A stretch of DNA of 7,078 bases from positions 1-7,078 of the forward strand of contig JAPKZC010000845.1 of the NCBI GenBank assembly GCA_026394025.1. The letters are read 5' to 3'. The notes beneath the pieces are model-generated. The model searched no databases and was not told where the DNA came from. It saw nothing but the letters and a program-made list of their open reading frames with translations. Shown piece by piece: positions 1 to 5,957 of the stretch (its first letter is position 1; each line of letters starts with the position of its first letter). A program made the translations under genes and the position numbers. This stretch comes from Candidatus Solibacter sp. (GTDB lineage: Bacteria; Acidobacteriota; Terriglobia; Bryobacterales; Bryobacteraceae).

Positions 1-1
1 G

Positions 2-1582
2 TCGGCCTCGGTGGCGGGCGATATCTACGCGCTGGGTGCGATGCTGTTCGAACTGGTCACGGGCAAATCTCCGGTGGAGCCCTTGGCGGGTGTGCAGAAC
101 CTAGCGGAAGCCTATGCGTCGGGCGTAGCGCGCAGCCTGTTCGCGGAGCGGAGCGACCTGCCGGTGCAATTCGCGCGAGTCGTGGAGATGGCGATCGATG
201 CGGACCCGAAGAAGCGGTTCGCCAGCGCCGGGCAGTTGCTGGCGGCGCTCTCCGACGCGATCGGCATCAGTCCGGTATCGATGCCGCTGGCACCGGCGAA
301 GCCCAGGCGATTCCGGTGGTGGATGGTGGTGGCAGTACCGGTTCTGCTGCTGGCGGGCTACCTGGTGCCTGGAATCCGGAGCAGGTTGGAAAGCGGGATT
401 GAGCAAGCGGCCGGCGCGCACGCCGAGTACCTGAAAGCACAGGACCTGCTGGAGCATTATTATCAGCCGCACAATCTGGAAAACTCGATTCCGCGGTTTC
501 AGAAGAACATCGAAAAGGAGCCCAGGTTCGCGCCGGCCTGGGCGGGGCTAGGCCGGGCGTACTGGCGGCGCTATCAGGACACGCGCGATACCCGATACAT
601 CGCGATGTCCAAGGAAGCCTGCGGCAAAGCGCTGGAGTTGGGCCAGAATCTGGTCTCCGTCCATGTGACGCTGGGGATGATCTATACCGACGCGGGCCGG
701 AACGACCTGGCGACCCAGGAGTTGGGGCAGGCGCAGAACCTGGATGCGACGCATCCGGAGGTGTACGCGGCGCAGGCGGATCTGTACAGAAAGCAAGGAC
801 GGAATAAAGAGGTCGAGCCTGCCTTGCAGAAAGCAATCGATCTGGACCCCAAGGATTGGCGCTGGCCGAATCAATTGGGGCTGTATTACATGTCTTACAG
901 CGCGCCTGCCCGGCTGGACGATGCGGTAATCCAGTTCCAAAAGGCGATCGCCTTGACGCCGGACAACGGGCGGGCGTACAACAACCTGGGCGTGGCGTTC
1001 AAGAATCTGGAGCGCTTTGCCGACGCCAAAGCATCGTTCGAGAAGGCGATTCAGTTCGACGTCGATCCCAGCTATCTATCCAATCTGGGCTCAACCCTGC
1101 AACTCGAAGGAGAGTACTTAAAGGCCGCGGATATTTTCCGTCGTGCCCTCGGGTTGAATCCCAACAACTACGTGGCGGCCGGTAATCTCGCCTCTGCTTT
1201 GCTGTGGGCTCCCGGCGGACGGGAACAGGCACGAAAGGCATACCTTACCGCCATTCTGCTGGCGGAGGAATACCGCAAGAACAGGCCCAACGACGCGCTT
1301 GTTCTGGCGAGGCTGGGTAGCTTTTACGCCTCCATCGCCGACCCGGTCAAGGGTCTGCCCCTCCTGAGGCAAGCGGTGGCGCTGGATCCAAACAATCCGC
1401 AAGTGCTGTACAAGGCTGGCGAAGCATACGAACTGCTGCATCGCCGGCAAGAAGCGCTGAGTTTCCTCGGCCGGGCCCTCCAATCTGGATATTCCCTGGA
1501 GTACGTCCGGCGCCAACCGGAACTCGCGGCATTACGCGCGGATCCTCAGTTTGTTGCGATCATGACCAAGCTAGTGAGGTAA
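2..1582 (+). CDS. Ser/Thr protein kinase with TPR repeats, C-terminal part (5' end outside window)
   Basis: The reading frame is already open at the window edge, so the GTG at 11 is not a real start; the visible part is 526 residues. It begins in the C-lobe of a Hanks-type kinase: the D-I-Y-A-L-G motif of subdomain IX is at residues 6-11, and a D-P-K-K-R-F segment with the conserved subdomain XI arginine is near residue 72. A Pro/Arg-rich juxtamembrane stretch leads to one hydrophobic helix at about residues 106-125 (WWMVVAVPVLLLAGYLV). The rest, about 155-500, is helical TPR-like repeats with typical A-x-x-x-F-x-x-A-x-x-x-x-P spacing, for example around Y-N-N-L-G-V-A-F. The C-terminus (ELAALRADPQF) resembles the end of other TPR kinases. 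It is expected to phosphorylate Ser/Thr on the cytoplasmic side. The TPR array follows the single membrane helix and so may lie outside the membrane as a protein-binding or sensory part. ATP-binding and catalytic-loop motifs are outside the window, so activity cannot be judged. The next gene starts 33 bp downstream. Confidence 0.9.
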   Translation, partial: SASVAGDIYALGAMLFELVTGKSPVEPLAGVQNLAEAYASGVARSLFAERSDLPVQFARVVEMAIDADPKKRFASAGQLLAALSDAIGISPVSMPLAPAKPRRFRWWMVVAVPVLLLAGYLVPGIRSRLESGIEQAAGAHAEYLKAQDLLEHYYQPHNLENSIPRFQKNIEKEPRFAPAWAGLGRAYWRRYQDTRDTRYIAMSKEACGKALELGQNLVSVHVTLGMIYTDAGRNDLATQELGQAQNLDATHPEVYAAQADLYRKQGRNKEVEPALQKAIDLDPKDWRWPNQLGLYYMSYSAPARLDDAVIQFQKAIALTPDNGRAYNNLGVAFKNLERFADAKASFEKAIQFDVDPSYLSNLGSTLQLEGEYLKAADIFRRALGLNPNNYVAAGNLASALLWAPGGREQARKAYLTAILLAEEYRKNRPNDALVLARLGSFYASIADPVKGLPLLRQAVALDPNNPQVLYKAGEAYELLHRRQEALSFLGRALQSGYSLEYVRRQPELAALRADPQFVAIMTKLVR

Positions 1583-1615
1583 ACTACTAATCCAGACTGG
1601 AGGTTCAAGTTCAAG

Positions 1616-1993
1616 ATGGCAAATACCGAAGTTAGAGTCTCTATACAGGGTGAAGCGTGGGTGCCGAATGTATCCTCGGTGCCGATCATCCCTGGCGACA
1701 GTGTGACATTTTTTGCAGTCCCCGATGCGCAGACGAAACTCTGTATGACCGCCGACACCGCGGCGGTGCTGACTCCGCATCCGGATCTAACCGTGATGAT
1801 CGACGCGGGGGGTTCGACAACGTTCGGGTTCTTGGCGGCAGCGGCGGGGAATTACTGCATGCTGACGCAAGCGCCGGATTGTCCTTGTCCGAACAGCATC
1901 TCCTGCGGGGCTGGCGGCAGCTACCCGGTGCTTTCGATTCGGCCGGGATCCGGGCCCGTCTTCTCGGGGCCCGACGACGATACAAAGACATAG
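1616..1993 (+). CDS. Small five-cysteine protein, possible cupredoxin-like beta fold
   Basis: This 125-residue protein starts at an ATG preceded by GGAGG at 1599-1603, with a rather long 12-nt spacer. I do not recognise a named family. The N-terminal half reads like beta strands, with I-I-P-G-D-S-V-T-F-F at residues 24-33. Later F-G-F-L-A-A-A-A-G-N-Y-C resembles the strand that carries the metal ligands in cupredoxins. The type-1 copper pattern (C-x2-4-H-x-x-x-M) is absent: after Cys81 comes a D-C-P-C-P segment. Cysteines are at 43, 81, 89, 91 and 97, four of them clustered, which could form disulfides or bind a metal. The tail is Gly/Pro/Asp-rich. There is no signal peptide or membrane segment, so a cytoplasmic protein is likely. 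It sits between the kinase gene (33 bp upstream) and the peptidase gene (40 bp downstream), probably co-transcribed. The gene call is solid; the fold is a guess from pattern. Confidence 0.75.
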   Translation: MANTEVRVSIQGEAWVPNVSSVPIIPGDSVTFFAVPDAQTKLCMTADTAAVLTPHPDLTVMIDAGGSTTFGFLAAAAGNYCMLTQAPDCPCPNSISCGAGGSYPVLSIRPGSGPVFSGPDDDTKT

Positions 1994-2033
1994 GTAGATT
2001 CACGGCGCCCGCGGGCTTCAGAGAAAGGGGACA

Positions 2034-3959
2034 ATGGACCAAGATCTACTGGTTTTTAACGGCATTGACGCGACAACCGGTGCGTACTTACAGAGCCCGA
2101 TGTCCGTGAGCGACGCATCGCTGCTGGCGCGCGGCGAAGCGCTCGATTCCGCGCACATGACGGAACTCAAAGCGCGCCGTGAGCGCGAGTCGCAGCAACA
2201 TTTCGGCGCCATCGAAGGTGTCGATCCCAAAGATCTGGCGCAGACCGGATGGGGCGTTATCTTTGCCGCCAATCACGACCCCGCGATCCGCGAGGCGCTG
2301 GCTCCGCTGCTCGATCTGCGCCGCGCGCAGGCATCGGCGAAGAAAGAACGCTACTACCGCGAATACATCGGGGCCGACGCTTACCGTCCGGACGAATCGA
2401 AGACCGCGTTTTTGCGGCGGCAGGGCGCCGGTCCGGGTCCGGCCGATCCCGACAAGGTCCCCTACTACCTGCTGCTGGTGGGTGATCCGCAGGCCATCCC
2501 CTACCGGTTCCAGTACCAGGTCGACGTGCAGTACGCCGTCGGGCGCATCGCCTTCGACACTCCGGAAGAGTACGCGCGGTACGCACGCAGCGTGGTGCAG
2601 GCGGAGACGGGCGGCCTGGCGCTGGCGCGGCGCGCGGCGTTCTTCGGCGTCGCCAATCCGGGCGACGCCGCCACCAACATGAGCGCCGGAGACCTGGTGG
2701 CGCCCCTGGCTGAGTTCGCCGCCACTGACCAGCCGGGCTGGAAAATCGACACCATCCGGCCGGAAGAAGCCGTCAAGACGCGCCTGGCGAGCCTGCTGGG
2801 CGGGACCGATACGCCTGCCCTGCTGTTCACCGCGAGCCACGGAATGGGCTACCCCAACGGACACCAGCGGCAGTTGGCGGCGCAGGGGGCGCTGCTTTGC
2901 CAGGATTGGCCAGGCCCCTCGTGGAAGCAGGCGCTCTCGCCCGACTTCTACTTCACCGGAGACGACGTTGCTTCCGACGCGCGCATGCTCGGGCTGATCG
3001 GGCTGCATTTCGCCTGCTATGGCGCCGGCACCCCGCAGTACGACGCTTATGCGCCGATGGGTGCTACCGAGCGCCAGGCCATCGCGCCGCGCGGATTTGT
3101 AGCGCGGTTGCCGCAGCGGATGTTGGCGCATCCGCGCGGCGGCGCGCTGGCAGTGATCGGACACGTGGAGCGCGCCTGGGGTTACTCCTTCAAGTGGACC
3201 GGCGCGGGACGTCAGCTGCAGACGTTCCAAAGCACGCTGAAGCGGCTGATGGAAGGCCACCCCGTGGGCTCGGCGCTGGAATACTTCAACGGCCGCTACG
3301 CGGAGCTGTCGAGCGACCTTTCGAGCGAGCTTGAAGATATCAAGTACGGCAAGATTCCCAACGATTACGAAGTGGCTGGTATGTGGACCGCGAACAACGA
3401 CGCGCGCAGCTATTCGGTGATTGGAGATCCGGCGGTGCGGCTGAATCTGGCGGTGGATGGCGCGGGCGAGGTGCGGCCGGTGGCCGCGGCGCCGATTCGC
3501 GTGACATCCTCGGCGCCTCCGTCTGCGCCGCCTAAGCAAACGGCACCCCCGGCGGCCGCGGAGGAGGTTCAATTCGGACTCCTCGACCCACTGCGAGACG
3601 CACAATCGACACTCTCCTCCACCTTGCAGGACGTGGTGCAGCGCATCGGCGAATCGCTTCAGAAGGCCGTGGAAAACCTGACGACTACTGAAATTCTCAC
3701 GTATGTCAGCGACAATCTGCCGGACGTGAAATACGAAAACGGGCGTTTTACCGGCGCCAAACTCTGCGCCCTGACGCGGCTCAATATCAATGGCAACACG
3801 CTGGCCTGCGTGCCAACGTCAGCCGACGGCAAGGTGGATGACGCATTGTGGAAGATTCACTGCGACGCGGTAGATAAGGCGCTGGCAAACCGGACGGAGA
3901 TGATCAAGCTGGCGTCCTCGGCCGCGACCAACTTATTGGGCGCGTTGAAGCTGTTATGA
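2034..3959 (+). CDS. Caspase-fold cysteine peptidase, C25 (gingipain)-like, with extra C-terminal domain
   Basis: The protein has 641 residues. The ATG at 2034 is preceded by GAGAAAGG at 2021-2028. It is predicted to be a clan CD cysteine endopeptidase. A C25-like pre-catalytic region contains Y-Y-L-L-L-V-G-D-P and, further on, V-G-R-I followed by an E-E-Y-A-R-Y helix. The likely catalytic His269 sits after a hydrophobic strand in L-L-F-T-A-S-H-G-M-G. The likely Cys328 is in L-H-F-A-C-Y-G-A-G, 59 residues later, the usual order and setting of the caspase/gingipain dyad. A-V-I-G-H-V-E-R-A-W-G follows, and the catalytic part ends with Y-S-V-I-G-D-P-A-V-R-L (Gly464), a typical C25 end motif. A Pro/Ala linker (about 480-511) then joins a C-terminal region (512-641) that begins with amphipathic helices. 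Gingipains are secreted, but no signal peptide is visible here, so an intracellular protease is more likely. Its stop overlaps the next start by ATGA. A CHAT-type protease is the main alternative. Cleavage specificity and targets are unknown. Confidence 0.85.
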   Translation: MDQDLLVFNGIDATTGAYLQSPMSVSDASLLARGEALDSAHMTELKARRERESQQHFGAIEGVDPKDLAQTGWGVIFAANHDPAIREALAPLLDLRRAQASAKKERYYREYIGADAYRPDESKTAFLRRQGAGPGPADPDKVPYYLLLVGDPQAIPYRFQYQVDVQYAVGRIAFDTPEEYARYARSVVQAETGGLALARRAAFFGVANPGDAATNMSAGDLVAPLAEFAATDQPGWKIDTIRPEEAVKTRLASLLGGTDTPALLFTASHGMGYPNGHQRQLAAQGALLCQDWPGPSWKQALSPDFYFTGDDVASDARMLGLIGLHFACYGAGTPQYDAYAPMGATERQAIAPRGFVARLPQRMLAHPRGGALAVIGHVERAWGYSFKWTGAGRQLQTFQSTLKRLMEGHPVGSALEYFNGRYAELSSDLSSELEDIKYGKIPNDYEVAGMWTANNDARSYSVIGDPAVRLNLAVDGAGEVRPVAAAPIRVTSSAPPSAPPKQTAPPAAAEEVQFGLLDPLRDAQSTLSSTLQDVVQRIGESLQKAVENLTTTEILTYVSDNLPDVKYENGRFTGAKLCALTRLNINGNTLACVPTSADGKVDDALWKIHCDAVDKALANRTEMIKLASSAATNLLGALKLL

Positions 3960-4447
3960 CAGCAGAGGAGGAACGCCTGGCCGCGATGGATGCGGCCCTG
4001 GCGCGGATCCGGCAGATTGGCGAGGTGCAGAGCCTGGAACCCGACAGCGTTTCGTTCGGCTTCATGCCGTTCGATCTCTCGGGGTACTGGGACGAAACTG
4101 TGGCGCGCTTCCGGACATTGGTGGAGCGGCTCTCGCAATTCGCGGCGGCCGAAAGCTCCATCGAGAGCGGCCCGCAGGCCCGCAGCGTGATCGGCTGGAC
4201 CGGAGATCTGGCTACCGTATGGGCTGGACCGGCTGCACCGGAGCAGCGCCAGGCACACTTCGCGTTACTGGAGGCCGAGCTTCGTTACCGGGCCCGGATG
4301 GTCCTGATTCTGACCGCCTCGGTGCGCGTCGCCGCATCGCTCTGTGCCGCCGCCGCTTCTCCGCTGATGGCTCCGGCGGCGTTTCGGACCGTGACAAACC
4401 TGGTATCGGAGTTGCAGAGTCTCTCGCAGCAAGCAGCACGGGAGTAA
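3956..4447 (+). CDS. Hypothetical helical protein, translationally coupled to the peptidase
   Basis: This 163-residue protein is of no family I recognise. Its ATG (3956-3958) overlaps the TGA of the peptidase gene in the sequence ATGA. There is no strong Shine-Dalgarno sequence just upstream, so reinitiation after the peptidase is probable and the two proteins are likely made in linked amounts. Residues 1-25 are charged and helical, and a central segment around W-D-E-T-V-A-R-F-R-T-L-V-E-R-L also reads as a helix. From about 98 the sequence is Ala-rich and amphipathic. M-V-L-I-L-T-A-S-V and the A-A-A-A-S-P-L-M-A-P stretch (115-142) are quite hydrophobic, but Arg124 interrupts them, so a buried bundle helix is more likely than a membrane span. 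No catalytic motif is visible. The coupling suggests a partner, adaptor or inhibitor of the peptidase; that is inference from position only. Confidence 0.75.
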   Translation: MTAEEERLAAMDAALARIRQIGEVQSLEPDSVSFGFMPFDLSGYWDETVARFRTLVERLSQFAAAESSIESGPQARSVIGWTGDLATVWAGPAAPEQRQAHFALLEAELRYRARMVLILTASVRVAASLCAAAASPLMAPAAFRTVTNLVSELQSLSQQAARE

Positions 4448-4605
4448 TACCCGCCCAAATCGGGGAGTTATCGATGTTTCTTGAAAAACAACTTGACAGT
4501 AAGGCTAAGTTCACATCTAATTAAGGATTCCAACTCGGGCTTCGCTTGCGCCGCCGGCCAAGCAAAGTAAGTGCGTGGCTGAACACACAGGGGGAATGCC
4601 GAACG
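4448..4605 (+). other. Intergenic gap with promoter and short leader
   Basis: This is the longest non-coding gap in the window, 158 bp, and it is more AT-rich than its surroundings, especially at 4474-4530. It carries the promoter listed separately and a leader of about 78 nt before the hydrolase ATG. A short CCCG/CGGG inverted repeat at 4450-4464 has only four base pairs and no U-tract, so it is not called as a terminator. A frame-compatible TTG at 4546 could extend the hydrolase, but the added residues are Arg-rich and unlike a protein start. The ATG at 4606, with AGGGGGAA at 4589-4596 upstream, is preferred. Confidence 0.6.
4493..4521 (+). promoter_or_regulatory. Predicted sigma70-type promoter for the hydrolase unit
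   Basis: A perfect -35 hexamer TTGACA lies at 4493-4498 and a -10 hexamer TCTAAT (5 of 6 to TATAAT) at 4516-4521, with exactly 17 bp between them. The sequence just upstream of the -35 box is AT-rich (4474-4492), as in an UP element. Transcription would begin near 4528 and give a leader of about 78 nt. The site falls in the only sizeable gap of the gene run, directly before the hydrolase gene. It therefore likely gives the hydrolase and the large downstream gene their own expression. No operator repeat was found around it. Confidence 0.65.
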
Positions 4606-5550
4606 ATGGACACTGTCGCCGTTGTCTTGGTGCCGGGTATCTTTGCCAGCCCCCTGGATTCGGCCGGAGGCATTGGGTGGCCCGTGAACAGTTTGCTGGG
4701 GATGGCGAAGCACGTAGTTGCCGCGCCCATCCAGCAGCGATACGATTTCCAGCACTATCAGACGTCGCCTCACGGTGGGGTGCAACCGCGTGGCGACGAT
4801 CCGGCTTCCCTCGGCTGGGAAACCGTGATGAAGAAGGCCTACCGTCCATTTCTGGAAGATTGCAGCAAGCCGGATGGCCCCCTCCGTTTTACACCAAAGG
4901 TTTTCGCCAGCGGATACAACTGGCTGCACTCTAATCACGTCAGCGTCAGCCAACTCGACGACACCGTCCGCACGATCCTGCGCCGCTTTGCAGGGAACGC
5001 GACCTTCCGCGGCATTTTTTTCGTCACCCACAGCATGGGCGCGCTGAACGTGCTGGAAGCTCTCCGCCAACTGGAAGCGCTCCGCCGGGTCGACCGGACG
5101 GCTGCCAACTGGATCGACCAGGTTTTAGGCGTGGTTCACGTGGCCGCCCCGCTGAAGGGCGCGCCCGAAGTCATTATGCGTTTCGTGCGGGGAGTGGAGG
5201 ACGACGTAACTGGCGCCCTGGCGTTTGGCAACGCGGGTTGGAAGTGCCTGACCAGCGCCAGTGTGGTCAAGGGCGGGTTTGAATTGATGCCGTTTCCCAG
5301 CTTGCTGGAGGGCCGGCCGAACGTGTTTCGCCAGTCGCGCGTTGCCGGTCCGGCGGACGATCCGTTCTATGTGCAGACCATCTTCCGCACGGTTTGCGAC
5401 CCAACGTTTTCGTATGTGGTGCGGGTGGTGGAAGGAAGCACCACGGTTTCCACCAAGACGCGCACGGAGCCAGGCAGGACCACCAAAGACCATCCGCGAC
5501 GGGGACCGCCAGTGGCGTGCGCGCCGGCCTGGAGTTTCACCGGCGGTTAA
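4606..5550 (+). CDS. Alpha/beta-hydrolase (LCAT/PGAP1-like lipase or esterase), N-terminal part; frame broken
   Basis: This carries the first two thirds of a lipase-like hydrolase that would act on ester bonds, perhaps of lipids. Numbering is from the ATG at 4606. The fold starts with strand V-A-V-V-L-V-P-G-I (residues 4-12), where P-G-I is the likely oxyanion-hole loop. A G-Y-N-W motif at 103-106 matches the Y-D/N-W signature of LCAT-like hydrolases. The nucleophile Ser143 is in F-V-T-H-S-M-G-A, a G-x-S-x-G elbow with Thr in place of the first Gly. V-V-H-V-A-A-P-L-K-G follows, a usual post-elbow strand. The family needs an Asp and a His further on; neither is found in this frame. From about 5485 the frame looks unnatural and it stops at 5548-5550, while the missing residues are encoded at 5520-5957 in another frame. 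Read as the piece shown, the enzyme should be inactive. No signal peptide is seen. Confidence 0.8.
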   Translation: MDTVAVVLVPGIFASPLDSAGGIGWPVNSLLGMAKHVVAAPIQQRYDFQHYQTSPHGGVQPRGDDPASLGWETVMKKAYRPFLEDCSKPDGPLRFTPKVFASGYNWLHSNHVSVSQLDDTVRTILRRFAGNATFRGIFFVTHSMGALNVLEALRQLEALRRVDRTAANWIDQVLGVVHVAAPLKGAPEVIMRFVRGVEDDVTGALAFGNAGWKCLTSASVVKGGFELMPFPSLLEGRPNVFRQSRVAGPADDPFYVQTIFRTVCDPTFSYVVRVVEGSTTVSTKTRTEPGRTTKDHPRRGPPVACAPAWSFTGG

Positions 5551-5957
5551 ACGGCTACCGGTTTCCGTACACCGGGGCCGTGGTGCTCCGCGGCATTCCC
5601 ACTTGCCAGCAAGTGAAGTTTCAGTTCAGCACGACGGAGATCGGCGACGACACACGCCTGCAAGAAGTAGAGTCTCTGCGGAGCGTCCCGAACCCGAACT
5701 TTAACCCCACGGACTTTAGAAGCGATGGCGATGGCACCGTGCCCGCGTTCAGCCAGTCCGACATACCCACCTTCTCGCTCCTGGCCGGCGGCCTGGCGAC
5801 CGACATGGTCCCGTCGGTGATCGGAATCAAGCACGCGGACGCGCTGGCCGGCAAGGTGGACGGCAGGCCCGACAGGCGTGTATTCAGGCAGGTCTATGGA
5901 CTGTTGAACCGGCTTCACGAAAACGCGCGCCAACGCAAGCTGGGGGGATTCCGATGA
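5394..5957 (+). CDS. Alpha/beta-hydrolase, C-terminal part in a shifted frame
   Basis: This frame completes the hydrolase begun at 4606. It has no believable start: the first start-like codon is TTG at 5394, and the residues before about 5523 do not look like protein from this family. From 5523 it reads A-G-L-E-F-H-R-R-L-N-G-Y as a natural continuation. The likely catalytic acid is the Asp at 5730-5732 in S-D-G-D-G-T-V-P, and the likely catalytic His is at 5832-5834 in G-I-K-H-A-D-A-L. Both sit where the LCAT/PGAP1-like families place them. Joined to the N-terminal part, the protein would be about 449 residues. The stop (5955-5957) overlaps the ATG of the next gene in ATGA, so the original gene ended here and was coupled to its neighbour. 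Possible causes are a real inactivating mutation or sequence errors. Confidence 0.75.
   Translation: MRPNVFVCGAGGGRKHHGFHQDAHGARQDHQRPSATGTASGVRAGLEFHRRLNGYRFPYTGAVVLRGIPTCQQVKFQFSTTEIGDDTRLQEVESLRSVPNPNFNPTDFRSDGDGTVPAFSQSDIPTFSLLAGGLATDMVPSVIGIKHADALAGKVDGRPDRRVFRQVYGLLNRLHENARQRKLGGFR
5485..5526 (+). other. Frameshift zone inside the hydrolase gene
   Basis: Frame 3 is closed by a TGA at 5280-5282 and frame 1 stops at 5548-5550, so the change of frame must lie between them. Between about 5486 and 5521 the middle frame gives K-T-I-R-D-G-D-R-Q-W-R-A. In that stretch 12 of 13 codons end in G or C (5486-5524), against 8 of 13 and 9 of 13 in the other two frames. That pattern fits two one-base insertions, one near the AAA at 5485-5487 and one in the GC run at 5517-5526. 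A single one-base deletion also gives the net shift. No X-XXY-YYZ slippery heptamer is positioned here. Confidence 0.65.

Noticed and set aside
2088..3605. A 505-codon open frame on the minus strand
   Set aside because: It lies fully opposite the peptidase gene, is Arg-rich with no recognisable motif, and is expected by chance opposite a GC-rich gene.
4192..4230. Repeated GGCTGGACCGG, possible direct repeat
   Set aside because: It lies within the coding sequence and encodes two similar W-T-G / W-A-G-P turns; two copies of 11 bases do not make a repeat element.
4450..4464. Inverted repeat after the helical protein gene, possible terminator
   Set aside because: It has only four base pairs and no T-tract follows.
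4546..4605. Upstream TTG start for the hydrolase
   Set aside because: The added 20 residues are Arg-rich and unlike a protein start, and the ATG at 4606 has a better placed Shine-Dalgarno sequence.
5016..5022. T-TTT-TTC heptamer in phase, a possible -1 slippery site just before the catalytic Ser
   Set aside because: The -1 frame meets a TGA at 5280-5282, so slipping here could not join the two halves of the hydrolase and would also lose the Ser motif.
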